64,000 bases of DNA, from assembly GCA_031552195.1 (NCBI GenBank), contig JAVBMT010000010.1, forward strand, positions 1 through 64,000, given 5' to 3'. Of this stretch, positions 40,393 through 49,838 are shown one piece after another. The notes under the pieces are model-generated. The model saw only the letters and a list, made by a program, of their open reading frames with translations. It searched no databases and had not been told where the DNA came from. A program made the position numbers and the translations under genes. Each line of letters starts with the position of its first letter. Position 1 is the first letter of the stretch. The DNA comes from JAVBMP01 sp031552195. GTDB taxonomy: Bacteria > Desulfobacterota > Desulfovibrionia > Desulfovibrionales > Desulfovibrionaceae.

Positions 40393-41493
40393 ATGCCTAA
40401 AGTATTGATTGTTGACGATTCCGCTTTTATGCGCAAATCCATTTCCTCCATGCTAGAGAAAGACCCGGACATAACCGTTGTGGGAATGGCCTCCAACGGG
40501 GAAGAGGCCCTCAAGCTCATTCCGCAGCTTGATCCGGACGTAATCACGCTGGACGTCGAAATGCCGAAAATGGACGGACTTACCGCCCTGAAACATATTA
40601 TGGCCGAAATGCCGCGCCCGGTTCTCATGGTCAGCTCGCTTACCAGCGAAGGCGCGGAAACCACGCTCAAGGCCATGGACGCGGGCGCGCTGGACTTTAT
40701 TCCCAAGCCGGCTTCCAATGTGTCTCTGGCTATAGTAAACATAGAGCAGGAACTCAGAGACAAGGTCAAGGCCGTAGCCAGGCGCCGCCCGTTCATGCGC
40801 CCGCGCCCGGCCGCCCATTCCGCTCCGGCTGGCCGGACCTCCTCCTCCGCCCTGCCGTCCCGCCCGTCCGCTCAGCCTGTTTCGTCCATTCCGCGCGTGG
40901 TGCCGAACCTTGCAAGGCCTGTGCGCGACATAGTGGCCATAGGCGTTTCCACCGGCGGTCCCCCGGCCGTGCAAAAGGTGCTTGCCGCCTTTCCTGAAAA
41001 TTTCCCGGTGCCGATCTTGATTGCGCAGCACATGCCGGCCGCTTTTACCGGCCCCTTCGCCCGCCGTTTGGACGGGCTTTGCGCCATTAGCGTCAAGGAG
41101 GCGGAAAACGGGGAAAAGCTTCGCCCCGGCACCGCCTATGTTTCGCCGGGCGGCAAACATATACGCCTTGAGTCGCGCACGGGCATTCTAAGCGTCTCGG
41201 TGAGCGAAGAACCCAAAGAAGCCTTGTACAAACCTTCGGCGAACGTGCTTATGGAGTCTGTGGGCAACGCCCTGGGGCGCAGGGCGTTGGGCGTCATTCT
41301 CACCGGCATGGGCAGCGACGGCCTTGAAGGGGTCAAGGTGCTCAAGCAAAAAGGCGGCCGCGCTCTTGCGCAAACGGAAAGCAGCTGCGTTGTTTACGGA
41401 ATGCCCAAGGCCATAGTTGAAGCCAATCTGGCGGATGAAATTGTTGATATTGACGATATGCCTTTTGCTATAATGAATAATTTGCAGCGCTGA
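40393..41493 (+). CDS. cheB: Chemotaxis protein-glutamate methylesterase CheB
   Basis: 366 residues from the ATG at 40393, six bases after GAGGTG; the GTG at 40384 overlaps that ribosome-binding site. Receiver domain with phospho-Asp about 54 (VITLDVEMPKMDG), a Pro/Ser-rich linker (about 132-172), and a methylesterase domain with Ser about 186 (AIGVSTGGPP), His about 213 (AQHMPAAFT) and Asp about 309 (TGMGSDG). It resets receptor methylation. A 464-base gap separates it from the rest of the chemotaxis run. Confidence 0.96.
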   Translation: MPKVLIVDDSAFMRKSISSMLEKDPDITVVGMASNGEEALKLIPQLDPDVITLDVEMPKMDGLTALKHIMAEMPRPVLMVSSLTSEGAETTLKAMDAGALDFIPKPASNVSLAIVNIEQELRDKVKAVARRRPFMRPRPAAHSAPAGRTSSSALPSRPSAQPVSSIPRVVPNLARPVRDIVAIGVSTGGPPAVQKVLAAFPENFPVPILIAQHMPAAFTGPFARRLDGLCAISVKEAENGEKLRPGTAYVSPGGKHIRLESRTGILSVSVSEEPKEALYKPSANVLMESVGNALGRRALGVILTGMGSDGLEGVKVLKQKGGRALAQTESSCVVYGMPKAIVEANLADEIVDIDDMPFAIMNNLQR

Positions 41494-41508
41494 TCCGCGC
41501 CCTTGAGC

Positions 41509-41524
41509 ATTTTAACGTTAAAAT
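41509..41524. repeat. Perfect 16-bp palindrome after cheB
   Basis: ATTTTAACGTTAAAAT begins 15 bases after the cheB stop. The T/A-rich arms could act as a weak terminator or a protein-binding site. Confidence 0.45.
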
Positions 41525-41599
41525 ATCTCTGCAAGAATCGGTTTTGAATGCGTAAGGCTATATTTTATCCGGCATGCACAAGCCCGATGCGCGTACTAA

Positions 41600-41681
41600 A
41601 GACACGCCGCGCTGCTCGCTTGCGGGCGTACGCTAACGCTACCGCCAGGGCATTTAAACTTTTTCAAAGTTAAAATGCCCT
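41600..41681 (-). repeat. Dispersed intergenic hairpin element, copy B
   Basis: A hairpin of about 16 bp (41647-41681, AGGGCATTTAAACTTT pairing with AAAGTTAAAATGCCCT, one mismatch) is preceded on the plus strand by CGCTTGCGGGCGTACGCTAACGCTACCGCC. The reverse complement matches copy A at roughly nine of ten positions. Confidence 0.75.
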
Positions 41682-41957
41682 CGTGCGCAACTTGGCGCGG
41701 ATCAGGCTGTTTGAGCTGATGATTCCAGTTCTTTCTTGCTATTATTTTTATTTTTGTATAATGCTCAATTGAAAAAATCTGAGATGTCTGAAATTTGCAT
41801 AAAAATAATCAGGCCGGCGCGGAAAGGGGTTTCGCGCGGGGTGACTTGCAAAATAGGCAAAAATGACGGAGAATATCCGTTGCTTGTTATTTATTGACCG
41901 TTTTGCTTTTTATAGTAGTGCCGGCCCGTTAGGCTGCTGAAACTTGGGGATATCTTT

Positions 41958-43880
41958 ATGCCGCAAAATGAAAATATTCTTGTTCTTCTTCAAAGCGAAG
42001 ACCCTGACGAGATACGCGAAGGCGCGTATCTCGCCGGAAAAGAAAAGCTTGAAACATCGGTTGACTACCTGGTCAGGCATGTCGCAAGTTCCAACATAGG
42101 CGTGCAGGAGGCTGTCGAACGCGCGCTGGAAAAAATCGGGGGGGTAAGGGTTCTGCAGTCAATGCTGCCCCTGCTGCGTTCAGATGACAGCCCGGTGCGC
42201 AATATCGCCATGGATCTTCTGCGCAAGGTCGGTTCCACAGACGTGGCGACACTGTGCGACCTGCTGCACGACGACGACGCCGACGTGCGCATTTTTATTT
42301 CTGACATCCTCGGTTCCACCGGCAGTTTGCTGGCCGTTGGCCCGCTTTGTTCCTCGCTCTTGCGCGACCCGGAAGTGAACGTCCGCTATCAGGCGGCGAT
42401 AAGCCTGGGCAGCCTGGGCTTCGCTGAGGCGGAAGATTGCCTGATAAAAGCCCTTAATGATGAAGAATGGGTGCAGTTCGCGGTTATAGACGCCCTGGCC
42501 AAGCTTCGCTCGGAAGCCAGCATAGCGGCCCTGAGCAAGGCCCTTGGCAGCAGCACCGATCTGGTGGCTTCCATGATAGTGGAGGCGCTTGGGGTTGTGG
42601 GCAATATAAAGTCCGTTCCTCTGCTGATAAGGCACCTGAACAAATCTCCGGCGGCCTTGTGCAACAAGATCATCAAGGCTGTGGTGAACATTTTGAGCGG
42701 GCCGTCGATAAGCCTCCTGGGCCGCCAGGAGGGCGAACGCCTGCGCGGCTACATGCTCAACGCCCTCACCGATGAAGATACGGAAGTGCAGGACGCCGCC
42801 ATTTCCGCCCTGGCCTATCTGGGCGGCGGCGACGCCTTTGCCGCTATTTTCGAAATAGCGAAAAACCTTTCGCCGGAAAAAGACCATGACCGCCTGATCA
42901 ACATCATAGGCAAGCTCGCTTCCATGGGTTACGATCAGGCGCTGGAAGAGGCCATGCAGAGCGACAACGAGCAGGTGGTGTTCGTAACCGTGGCTATTCT
43001 TGACGCGCTGACCGGCAGCGAGGGCATGGAACTTATGAAGTCCAGCTTCTGGCGCTGCTCGCGCGACGTGCAGCGCGCGATAATCGGCTGCCTCGAGAAC
43101 AAATGCACCAACGACGACCAGGACTTTTTCATCGGCGTGCTGGAAAACCATACGGACGGAACCATAATTAAATCCGCCATCTCCTTCCTGGGCCGGAAAG
43201 GCGTTCCTTCGGAAGTTGCGGATATGCTTATGAAAGGCCTCGAGCATGAATATACCGACGTCAAGGAAGCCGCCCTTGAAGCCTGCCTTAACCTGCACCT
43301 GCCCCAGATAAACGAGCGTTTCAAGGAAATGTTCAAGAGCCGCGACGTTCTGACCCGTATGATCGCTGTCTACGGTCTGGGGCACTATGACCTCAAGGCG
43401 AACGAAAATTATGTTTTTGAAGCCCTGATCGATCCGGAACCGGATGTGCGCAAGTTCGGAATAGAAGCCTTGGGCACGGTTTGCCCCATGTCGGACGAAA
43501 GCCTCAATAAGATACTGCCGGCCCTCCAGGACGAACACCGGGAGGTGCGCCTTACGGCGATAGACGTGCTTGGGCGCTGCGTGAACACGAACATTCTCGA
43601 GCACCTGACGGCCGCGGTAAAAGATCCTGACCCCTGGGTCAGGGCCAGATGCGTTGAAACGCTCGGCCAGCGCCCGAGTGAGGGGATTATGCCCCTGATG
43701 ATGGAATTGCTTGAAGATGAAAGCCAGCTGGTAGTGATAAAAACGGTGGAGACTTTGAGCAACCTGGGCGGGGAAATAGCCTTCCGCGCTCTTTTACCGC
43801 TTGTGGATCATACCGATCCGGAGATTCAGCGGGTGGTCGAAGACGCGATGGCCAAAATCAGGCAGGAAGCCGGGGAGTAA
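41958..43880 (+). CDS. HEAT-repeat scaffold protein of the chemotaxis operon
   Basis: 640 residues made almost wholly of PBS-lyase-type HEAT repeats of about 31 residues, for example PVRNIAMDLLRKVGSTDV, DVRIFISDILGSTGS, NVRYQAAISLGSLGFAEA, DVRKFGIEALGTVCP and PEIQRVVEDAMAKI. Such alpha-solenoids bind proteins; no catalytic motif is seen and it is cytoplasmic. GGGGA lies eight bases before the ATG. It lies two bases before cheR and so belongs to the chemotaxis operon; an array or polar-localisation scaffold role is inferred. Confidence 0.85.
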   Translation: MPQNENILVLLQSEDPDEIREGAYLAGKEKLETSVDYLVRHVASSNIGVQEAVERALEKIGGVRVLQSMLPLLRSDDSPVRNIAMDLLRKVGSTDVATLCDLLHDDDADVRIFISDILGSTGSLLAVGPLCSSLLRDPEVNVRYQAAISLGSLGFAEAEDCLIKALNDEEWVQFAVIDALAKLRSEASIAALSKALGSSTDLVASMIVEALGVVGNIKSVPLLIRHLNKSPAALCNKIIKAVVNILSGPSISLLGRQEGERLRGYMLNALTDEDTEVQDAAISALAYLGGGDAFAAIFEIAKNLSPEKDHDRLINIIGKLASMGYDQALEEAMQSDNEQVVFVTVAILDALTGSEGMELMKSSFWRCSRDVQRAIIGCLENKCTNDDQDFFIGVLENHTDGTIIKSAISFLGRKGVPSEVADMLMKGLEHEYTDVKEAALEACLNLHLPQINERFKEMFKSRDVLTRMIAVYGLGHYDLKANENYVFEALIDPEPDVRKFGIEALGTVCPMSDESLNKILPALQDEHREVRLTAIDVLGRCVNTNILEHLTAAVKDPDPWVRARCVETLGQRPSEGIMPLMMELLEDESQLVVIKTVETLSNLGGEIAFRALLPLVDHTDPEIQRVVEDAMAKIRQEAGE

Positions 43881-43882
43881 AA

Positions 43883-44875
43883 ATGTCATCATTATTTTCA
43901 AAAACCGTAAGCGGGGGAACGACGGGAACTGGGCTGACCAGGCCGGTCGGCTCGGGTTTGGGCTCCAGTTTTTCATCATCCGCCGGCACCGCCGGGTCAA
44001 CTCTTCCGAAACCCGCCGCCGTGGGGCTCACCGGGCAACTGAAGGTTACGGATGAGGAATTCATCCAGCTGCGCGATTTTATTTACCAGCAAAGCGGCAT
44101 ATTTATAGCGGAAAACCGGAAATACCTGATAGAAAACCGCCTGACCAACCGCATTAAAGAACTGAACCTGAAAACGTTCGGTGAATATTATTATTATTTA
44201 CGCTTCGATGCGAACCGCAAGACCGAAATGACCAAGCTGTTCGAGGCCATCACCACCAATGAGACCAGCTTTTACCGCAACCCGCCGCAGCTTGAGATTT
44301 TTCAGAATGTAATTCTGAAGCGGGTTTTTGACGAAGCGCGGAAAAAAGGGCAGCGCAAGCTGCGCATATGGTCGGCCGGATGCTCCACGGGCGAAGAACC
44401 GTACACCATGGCCATAATGATAAACGAGGTTCTCAAAAATGAAATCGGCAGCTGGGATATACGCATAACCGCGAACGACCTGTCCGAGGCCGTTCTGGCT
44501 TCGGCCAGGCGCGGGGTTTATGCCGAATACGCCTTGCGCACCACGCCGAAAGACATTATCGACCGTTATTTCATAAAGGAAGGCGCGCAGTATGCCGTGC
44601 GGCCTGACCTGAAAAAGCTCATATCGTTCGGAAGCATAAACCTTAGCGACCGTTTGCAGGCCAAACGCCTTGAACGTTCGCAGATTGTTTTCTGCCGCAA
44701 CGTCATCATATATTTTGACGACGAGATGAAAAAACAGGTTATCGAGTCTTTTTACGACAACCTGCTGCCCGGCGGTTATTTGTTCATAGGGCACTCTGAA
44801 TCGCTGCACAATATTTCGCGCAGCTTCATACCGGAACACCACCCCGGGGCGATAGTATACTGCAAACAGGCCTAG
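43883..44875 (+). CDS. cheR: Chemotaxis methyltransferase CheR
   Basis: 330 residues. About 50 Gly/Ser/Thr-rich residues precede a CheR N-terminal helical domain (LRDFIYQQSGIFIAENRKYLIENRL) and the SAM-binding domain (RIWSAGCSTGEEPYTMAIM, ITANDLSEAVLASARRGVY, VFCRNVIIYFDDEMKKQV). It methylates receptor glutamates using S-adenosylmethionine. No C-terminal pentapeptide-binding extension is visible. Its stop overlaps the start of parA. Confidence 0.96.
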   Translation: MSSLFSKTVSGGTTGTGLTRPVGSGLGSSFSSSAGTAGSTLPKPAAVGLTGQLKVTDEEFIQLRDFIYQQSGIFIAENRKYLIENRLTNRIKELNLKTFGEYYYYLRFDANRKTEMTKLFEAITTNETSFYRNPPQLEIFQNVILKRVFDEARKKGQRKLRIWSAGCSTGEEPYTMAIMINEVLKNEIGSWDIRITANDLSEAVLASARRGVYAEYALRTTPKDIIDRYFIKEGAQYAVRPDLKKLISFGSINLSDRLQAKRLERSQIVFCRNVIIYFDDEMKKQVIESFYDNLLPGGYLFIGHSESLHNISRSFIPEHHPGAIVYCKQA

Positions 44876-45678
44876 TGAAGATGGAAGAAACCGCTTCAGG
44901 GAAAAAAGCCACACGGATCATTGCCGTGGCGAACCAAAAAGGAGGGGTAGGCAAAACCACCACCTCCGTCACTTTGGCGGCGGCTCTGGCGCGGCTCGGG
45001 CAGAAGGTGCTTCTGGTCGACCTGGACCCGCACGCCTGCGCCTCGGTGCATATGCGCTTCTATCCGGACGAAACCAGCCATACCGTTTACGACGTGTTTC
45101 TGGCGGAAACGCAGGATTGGCTGCCGATATGGAACAAAATACGCGCCAGAAACGAAAATCAGACCTTTGACGTCGTTCCGGCCAGCATACGCTTGTCCGA
45201 GCTGGAAAACGACCTGCGCGGGCGCAACGGCAAAGGGGCAATTTTACAGCAGGCGCTTGAGGCAATCAAGGCTGAATATGATTTCGTGCTGCTGGACTGC
45301 CCGCCGCATGTCGGCGTGCTCCTGGTGAACGCGCTCGTAGCGTGCAACTTGCTGATCATTCCTATTCAGACGGATTTTCTGGCCTTGCACGGCCTTAAGC
45401 TGCTTTTTGACACGATAAGGGTTTTGAACAAGGTTCTGCCGGTTCCAATCTGCTACCGCGCCCTTCCGACCATGTATGACCGCCGGGCCAAGGCCTGCCA
45501 GCGCGTGCTGGAACTTATGAGCATGAAAATGGGAGACAGGATGTTCAAAACCACCATAGGAATAGATACCCGCTTTCGTGAAGCCAGCGCCCAGGGCCGG
45601 GTCATTTACGAACTTAACCCGGATACGCGCGGCGCTTTTGAATATGAGGAACTCGCCAGGGAGATACTTAAACTATGA
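44875..45678 (+). CDS. ParA/MinD-type ATPase of the chemotaxis operon
   Basis: 267 residues. Deviant Walker A IAVANQKGGVGKTTTSVTLA (Lys about 27), LLVDLDPHACAS and DFVLLDCPPHVGVLLVNAL are the ParA motifs. GTG at 44875 overlaps the cheR stop; an ATG at 44881 is also possible and ribosome-binding evidence is weak for both. No ParB partner is adjacent. By analogy with ParC in Vibrio and PpfA in Rhodobacter it probably positions or segregates chemotaxis arrays, in line with its place between cheR and cheW. Confidence 0.9.
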   Translation: MKMEETASGKKATRIIAVANQKGGVGKTTTSVTLAAALARLGQKVLLVDLDPHACASVHMRFYPDETSHTVYDVFLAETQDWLPIWNKIRARNENQTFDVVPASIRLSELENDLRGRNGKGAILQQALEAIKAEYDFVLLDCPPHVGVLLVNALVACNLLIIPIQTDFLALHGLKLLFDTIRVLNKVLPVPICYRALPTMYDRRAKACQRVLELMSMKMGDRMFKTTIGIDTRFREASAQGRVIYELNPDTRGAFEYEELAREILKL

Positions 45679-46331
45679 CGAAATCTCCGGAAGAATATTT
45701 CCAGGAACAGAGCTTTGACACCACCCCGGACAAGGACGGCTTCAGCGCGACCGAACGCGCCTTCATCCAGAAATATATGGGGATCAACGAAGGCGAGCTT
45801 CTGGGAAAACTTGGAATGACCGGCGCCCAGCCGAAAGTTCCTGACGCCCATTCGGAAATGTCGCAGGAAGATTCTATCGACGATATCCTGCGCAACGAGC
45901 CTGAACTGCAAATGGTGGGTTTTTTTCTGGGCATGCAGGAATTCACAGTGCCGACCATCGCGGTGCAGGAAGTTATCCGCTACGAGGTCCCCACACGCCT
46001 TCCGTCCGCCCCGCCGCAAATGGCCGGGGTTATCAACCTGCGCGGAAAAGTTACGCCTTTGGTGCACCTGCGCGACCTGCTCGAAGTCAAGGCGCCCCGC
46101 CAGAGCGAAGACCGTTTCATTATCGTCTGCCGCCGCCTCGGCCTTCAACTGGGGCTTATCATCGAACGGGTGCACACCATGTACCGGGTTCCGCAGACAG
46201 ATATTGACTGGGGCATAGAAGCGCACCTGGGCATCAACGTAGACTTTGTGTCCGGCTTGCTCAAGCTTAACGACAAGCTTGTGGGCATAGTGTCGGTAGA
46301 CAAGATAATTCAGGATATAGTAAAGTTGTAA
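45675..46331 (+). CDS. cheW: CheW coupling protein with N-terminal extension
   Basis: 218 residues. A CheW domain (about 78-215) shows FFLGMQEFTVPTIAVQEVIR, MAGVINLRGKVTPLVHLRDLL and LGLIIERVHTMYRV. The first about 75 residues are an extra segment not found in minimal CheW and of unknown role; it may bind ParA or the scaffold. It overlaps parA by four bases. It couples receptors to CheA. Confidence 0.93.
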   Translation: MTKSPEEYFQEQSFDTTPDKDGFSATERAFIQKYMGINEGELLGKLGMTGAQPKVPDAHSEMSQEDSIDDILRNEPELQMVGFFLGMQEFTVPTIAVQEVIRYEVPTRLPSAPPQMAGVINLRGKVTPLVHLRDLLEVKAPRQSEDRFIIVCRRLGLQLGLIIERVHTMYRVPQTDIDWGIEAHLGINVDFVSGLLKLNDKLVGIVSVDKIIQDIVKL

Positions 46332-46371
46332 CAGGTCCGTATGCGGTGGAGCATCCGGTAAGGAGCCGATA

Positions 46372-46740
46372 ATGAGCAAGCACATATTAATAGTTGACGA
46401 TTCCAAGACGGTGCGCAACCTTGTGGCTTTTATCCTGAAAAAAGAGGGCTTCAAGGTAACCATGGCCGAAGACGGCATAGACGGTTTAGAAAAATTATAT
46501 TCTGCCGATAAGGTTGATCTGATCATTTCAGACGTCAATATGCCGCGCATGGACGGCTTCAAGTTCATACGCAGCGTGCGCGAACAGGATGCATACAGGG
46601 ATTTGCCCATTATAGTCCTTTCCACCGAAGGGCAGGAGAAAGACATTCAGCAGGGTATAAGCCTTGGCGCTAATTTGTATATGGTAAAGCCGGCCCAGCC
46701 GGATAAAATGTTAAAAAATATAAAAATGTTGCTCGGTTGA
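46372..46740 (+). CDS. cheY: Chemotaxis response regulator CheY
   Basis: 122 residues, a single receiver domain. Acidic pocket VDD (about 8-10), phospho-Asp about 54 (LIISDVNMPRMDG), Thr/Ser in VLSTEGQ, and Lys in YMVKPAQPDKM. A free-standing receiver beside cheA and cheW is best called CheY; its target would be FliM (encoded at 11.6 kb), which has the binding motif. AAGGAG precedes the ATG. Confidence 0.92.
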   Translation: MSKHILIVDDSKTVRNLVAFILKKEGFKVTMAEDGIDGLEKLYSADKVDLIISDVNMPRMDGFKFIRSVREQDAYRDLPIIVLSTEGQEKDIQQGISLGANLYMVKPAQPDKMLKNIKMLLG

Positions 46741-46792
46741 TTGTTGAATCCGCCGGGCGTTGCGTGACGGCCGTTGTATAAATGAGGTAGGT

Positions 46793-49597
46793 ATGAGCCA
46801 AGAATTTTCAGATCCGGAAATTTTTGCGGACTTTATCATAGAGTCTAAAGAACATCTGGAAACCATAGAACCGAATTTGCTGGAACTTGAAAAAGCTCCG
46901 GACAACCTTTCCCTGCTCAATGACATTTTCCGCCCGATGCACTCCTTGAAAGGGGCTTCCGGTTTTCTGGGCCTTAACCGCATCAACGGTTTGGCCCACC
47001 GCGCGGAAAACATTCTGGACGAACTGCGCAAAGGAACTATGTCCATCACTCCGGAAATCATGGACATTATATTGGCTTCAACCGACGCCTTGCGTCAGAT
47101 GATAGACAACCTCGAGCGTTCGGCCACCGAGGGCGATGTCGACACTTCCCACCTCATAAGCGCGATTGACGCCATTATGGCCGGTGAAATTCCTCCTCCA
47201 GCCGGGGTGAAAACGGAAGCCGCCCCCGCCCCGCAACCGGAACCTTCAGGCGGAACGCCGGAAGAGGCTGAAACCGCGCCGGGAAGCGCCGCTTCCGTCC
47301 AAACAGATGAAAGCGACGATGGAGCGCCGGAAAACCGCAGCCTTATCGACACCAGCGACTGGATAGCCGGGCTTCCGAAGCTTGAAGCTTACGCCCTTAC
47401 CGCTTTCGGCGAGGCGCACCTGCGTGATTTCATTGAAGAAGCCAAAGAAAATACGGCCAATATAAGCGACGGGCTGCTGGCCCTTGAAAAGCACCCGGAA
47501 GACGCGAAATCCGAGCTGGTTAACGATATTTTCCGCTATTTCCACAACCTTAAAGGCAACAGCGGCATTATCGGCTACCATGAGCTGAACGGGCTGACTC
47601 ACGAGGCGGAAACCCTGCTGAACATGGTGCGCCATGGCGAGAAGCCGGTTACCGGGCCTTTGGTTGATATCCTTCTGCTGGTCGTTGACGTGCTGGAAGC
47701 CTTTCTCGGGTGCATTGACCTCGCTTCCGGCAAGGTTGCGCCTTTCTCTTGTGAAGAACTTCTGGCCAAGCTGCGCCAGGCGATTGAAGGCGGGGCGATT
47801 ACGATGCCCGAAAGCCTGGTCGTGAAGCAAAAGACTGAAGCCGCCACGGAAGGTCCGACCGGCGCTCCGGTATCCGACCAGGACGACGTGGCCATATTTA
47901 AAGACACGGTGCGCCAGCAGCTCGGCAATATCGCCGTGGCCCTGGATGGAATGGAAGGAGACGGTTCCAACCGCGAATTTCCTGACGCCCTGTTCCGCAG
48001 CCTGGGAACGCTGCAAAACAGCGCCAGCTATATGGGGCTTGATGAAATAAAGAACTATGCCCAGCTTACCGCCGGCATAGTTGACCAGGGCCGCAAGTCC
48101 GCCATGGATTTTTCCCTCATGGCCGGGCTGCTTAAACAGGAATGCAGCATTATAGCGGATATGCTCCAGGCCGCCATCATAAAGCTGGAAAACCCCGCGC
48201 TGCAAGCCTCTTCCGCCCCGGCGAAAGAGGCGCCCGCCGCCCCCAGGGAACCGGCCGCGGGCAAACCGGCTCCGGCGGCTGCCGCGGAAGCTCCGAAGCC
48301 CGCCGCGCCGCCTGCCGCTCCGGCCGCTCCCAAACCCTCTCCCGCCCCGGCTCCGAAGCCGGCTGCCGCTCCGGCCAAAACCGAAGAAGCCCCGAAGGCT
48401 TCCTCTACGATACGCGTTGACCATGAAAAGCTTGACCACCTGATGAACCTGATCGGCGAGCTTATCATCAACCGCAACCGTTACACCATGCTGGCCAAGC
48501 ATCTTGAAGAAAATACCGACGTGGACGTGAGCAAGGTGGCTCAGGCCCTTTCCGAAACAACCTATGCCATGGCGCGCATTTCAGATGACCTGCAAGACAC
48601 GATCATGAAAGTGCGCATGGTGCCTGTTTCCTCCGTATTCTCCCGCTTTCCGCGCCTGGTGCGCGACCTTTCCCGCAAAAGCGGCAAGGAAGTGGAGCTG
48701 ATTCTTGAAGGCGAGGAAACCGAACTTGACAAGAGCGTGGTTGAAGTGATCGGCGACCCGTTGGTGCACCTTATACGAAACTCCGTCGACCACGGGGTTG
48801 AAGATGAGGCGATGCGCCGCGAACGGGGCAAAGACGTCAAAGGCCACGTTTATTTGCGCGCCTATCATAAAGGCAACTCCGTCGCCATTGAAGTTGAAGA
48901 CGACGGCAAGGGCATCGATCCGGAAAAAATGCGCGAAGTCGCAGTGCGCAAGGGTATTATTTCGCCGGAAGAAGCCAAGGCCCTGGACGACCGCGAAGCC
49001 ATGGAGCTTATTTTCGCCCCGGGCTTTTCCTCGGCGGAAACCATTACCGACATCTCCGGGCGCGGCGTCGGCATGGACGTTGTGCGCACCAACATCAAAA
49101 GCCTTAAAGGCAGCATAAACATAAGTTCCGAGGTGGGCAAAGGGACCAAGTTCACCCTGTCTCTTCCGCTTACCCTGGCTATTATCGACGCCCTCATGGT
49201 GAATGTGGACAAGGAAATGTTCGCCATTCCCCTTGACGCGGTGTCTGAAACAACCAAAATTGAAGCCGTGCGGCTGACTGACGTCAAAGGGCGCAAGGCC
49301 GTTACCCTGCGCGGGGAAGTGCTCGGCATAATCAGCCTGGCCGAGCTTTTCGGACTGCCCAGCCATATGGAAGAGCAGGAAGTGCTTTCCGTTGTGGTGA
49401 TCCACGACAACGAGCGACGCCTCGGCCTTGTGGTGGACCGTCTGCTGGAACGGCAGGAAATAGTCATAAAGCCTTTGGGAAGTTACCTGGGCGACCTGAA
49501 GGGCATTTCCGGAGCCACCATCATGGGCGACGGCAGCGTTATTCTTATTCTCGATCCGCACGAAATATACATGCTGGCAACTTCCAAAGGCATGTAG
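46793..49597 (+). CDS. cheA: Chemotaxis histidine kinase CheA with two HPt domains and a degenerate third
   Basis: 934 residues from the ATG at 46793 (GAGGT upstream). HPt1 has MHSLKGASGFLG (His about 50); HPt2 has FHNLKGNSGIIG (His about 251); a third HPt-like segment (about 365-460) has FRSLGTLQNSASYMG, where Arg replaces His. A Pro/Ala-rich linker (about 475-545) follows, then dimerisation (LMNLIGELIINRNRY), HATPase (LIRNSVDHGVED, EVEDDGKGIDP, GRGVGMDVV) and a CheW-like domain (LTLAIIDALMVNVDKEMFAIPL). No receiver domain. Unusually long for CheA. It ends the operon before a 21-bp terminator stem. Confidence 0.95.
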   Translation: MSQEFSDPEIFADFIIESKEHLETIEPNLLELEKAPDNLSLLNDIFRPMHSLKGASGFLGLNRINGLAHRAENILDELRKGTMSITPEIMDIILASTDALRQMIDNLERSATEGDVDTSHLISAIDAIMAGEIPPPAGVKTEAAPAPQPEPSGGTPEEAETAPGSAASVQTDESDDGAPENRSLIDTSDWIAGLPKLEAYALTAFGEAHLRDFIEEAKENTANISDGLLALEKHPEDAKSELVNDIFRYFHNLKGNSGIIGYHELNGLTHEAETLLNMVRHGEKPVTGPLVDILLLVVDVLEAFLGCIDLASGKVAPFSCEELLAKLRQAIEGGAITMPESLVVKQKTEAATEGPTGAPVSDQDDVAIFKDTVRQQLGNIAVALDGMEGDGSNREFPDALFRSLGTLQNSASYMGLDEIKNYAQLTAGIVDQGRKSAMDFSLMAGLLKQECSIIADMLQAAIIKLENPALQASSAPAKEAPAAPREPAAGKPAPAAAAEAPKPAAPPAAPAAPKPSPAPAPKPAAAPAKTEEAPKASSTIRVDHEKLDHLMNLIGELIINRNRYTMLAKHLEENTDVDVSKVAQALSETTYAMARISDDLQDTIMKVRMVPVSSVFSRFPRLVRDLSRKSGKEVELILEGEETELDKSVVEVIGDPLVHLIRNSVDHGVEDEAMRRERGKDVKGHVYLRAYHKGNSVAIEVEDDGKGIDPEKMREVAVRKGIISPEEAKALDDREAMELIFAPGFSSAETITDISGRGVGMDVVRTNIKSLKGSINISSEVGKGTKFTLSLPLTLAIIDALMVNVDKEMFAIPLDAVSETTKIEAVRLTDVKGRKAVTLRGEVLGIISLAELFGLPSHMEEQEVLSVVVIHDNERRLGLVVDRLLERQEIVIKPLGSYLGDLKGISGATIMGDGSVILILDPHEIYMLATSKGM

Positions 49598-49611
49598 AAG
49601 AATACTGCGAT

Positions 49612-49657
49612 AAAAAACAGCGGGGCCTCGGAATTTTCCGAGGCCCCGCTGTTTTTT
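49612..49657. terminator. Strong bidirectional terminator after cheA
   Basis: A perfect 21-bp stem (49612-49632 with 49637-49657) and 4-base loop, with A6 on the left and T6 on the right, so it can stop the cheA operon and also transcripts arriving from miaB on the other strand. Confidence 0.92.
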
Positions 49658-49838
49658 ACCGGCTGGCGATGTTGAAAATTTTCGCTTGCGGTCTTTCGCC
49701 GCGCAAACGCCTTCCAACCCGGCTGAAAGCCGGGTTTCTCTTGTCTATGCGCTCAAACCCTGGCGGTTTGAACCAAAGTCACGCCACGCGGCCAATTTGC
49801 GGGCGTTTGCCGTGCAAGCTCCAGGTTATATTTGGTTT

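Larger units (their letters stand above)
41494..41957. other. Long gap between cheB and the HEAT-cheR-cheA operon
   Basis: 464 bases containing a perfect 16-bp palindrome, dispersed repeat copy B and an AT-rich stretch (41720-41910) that probably carries the operon promoter. TTGACC at about 41896 has no -10 at the usual spacing. No supported gene. Confidence 0.5.

Noticed and set aside
39270..40796. Minus-strand frame of 508 codons spanning waaF and cheB
   Set aside because: Arg/Pro/Ala-rich antisense translation crossing two genuine genes.
42180..43604. Open frame of 474 codons opposite the HEAT-repeat gene
   Set aside because: Shadow of a real repeat protein; no ribosome-binding site or conserved motif.
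49680..49838. Possible fourth copy of the dispersed hairpin element after cheA
   Set aside because: It shares only short words (CGCTTGCGG, CCCTGGCGG) and lacks the GGGCATTT hairpin.
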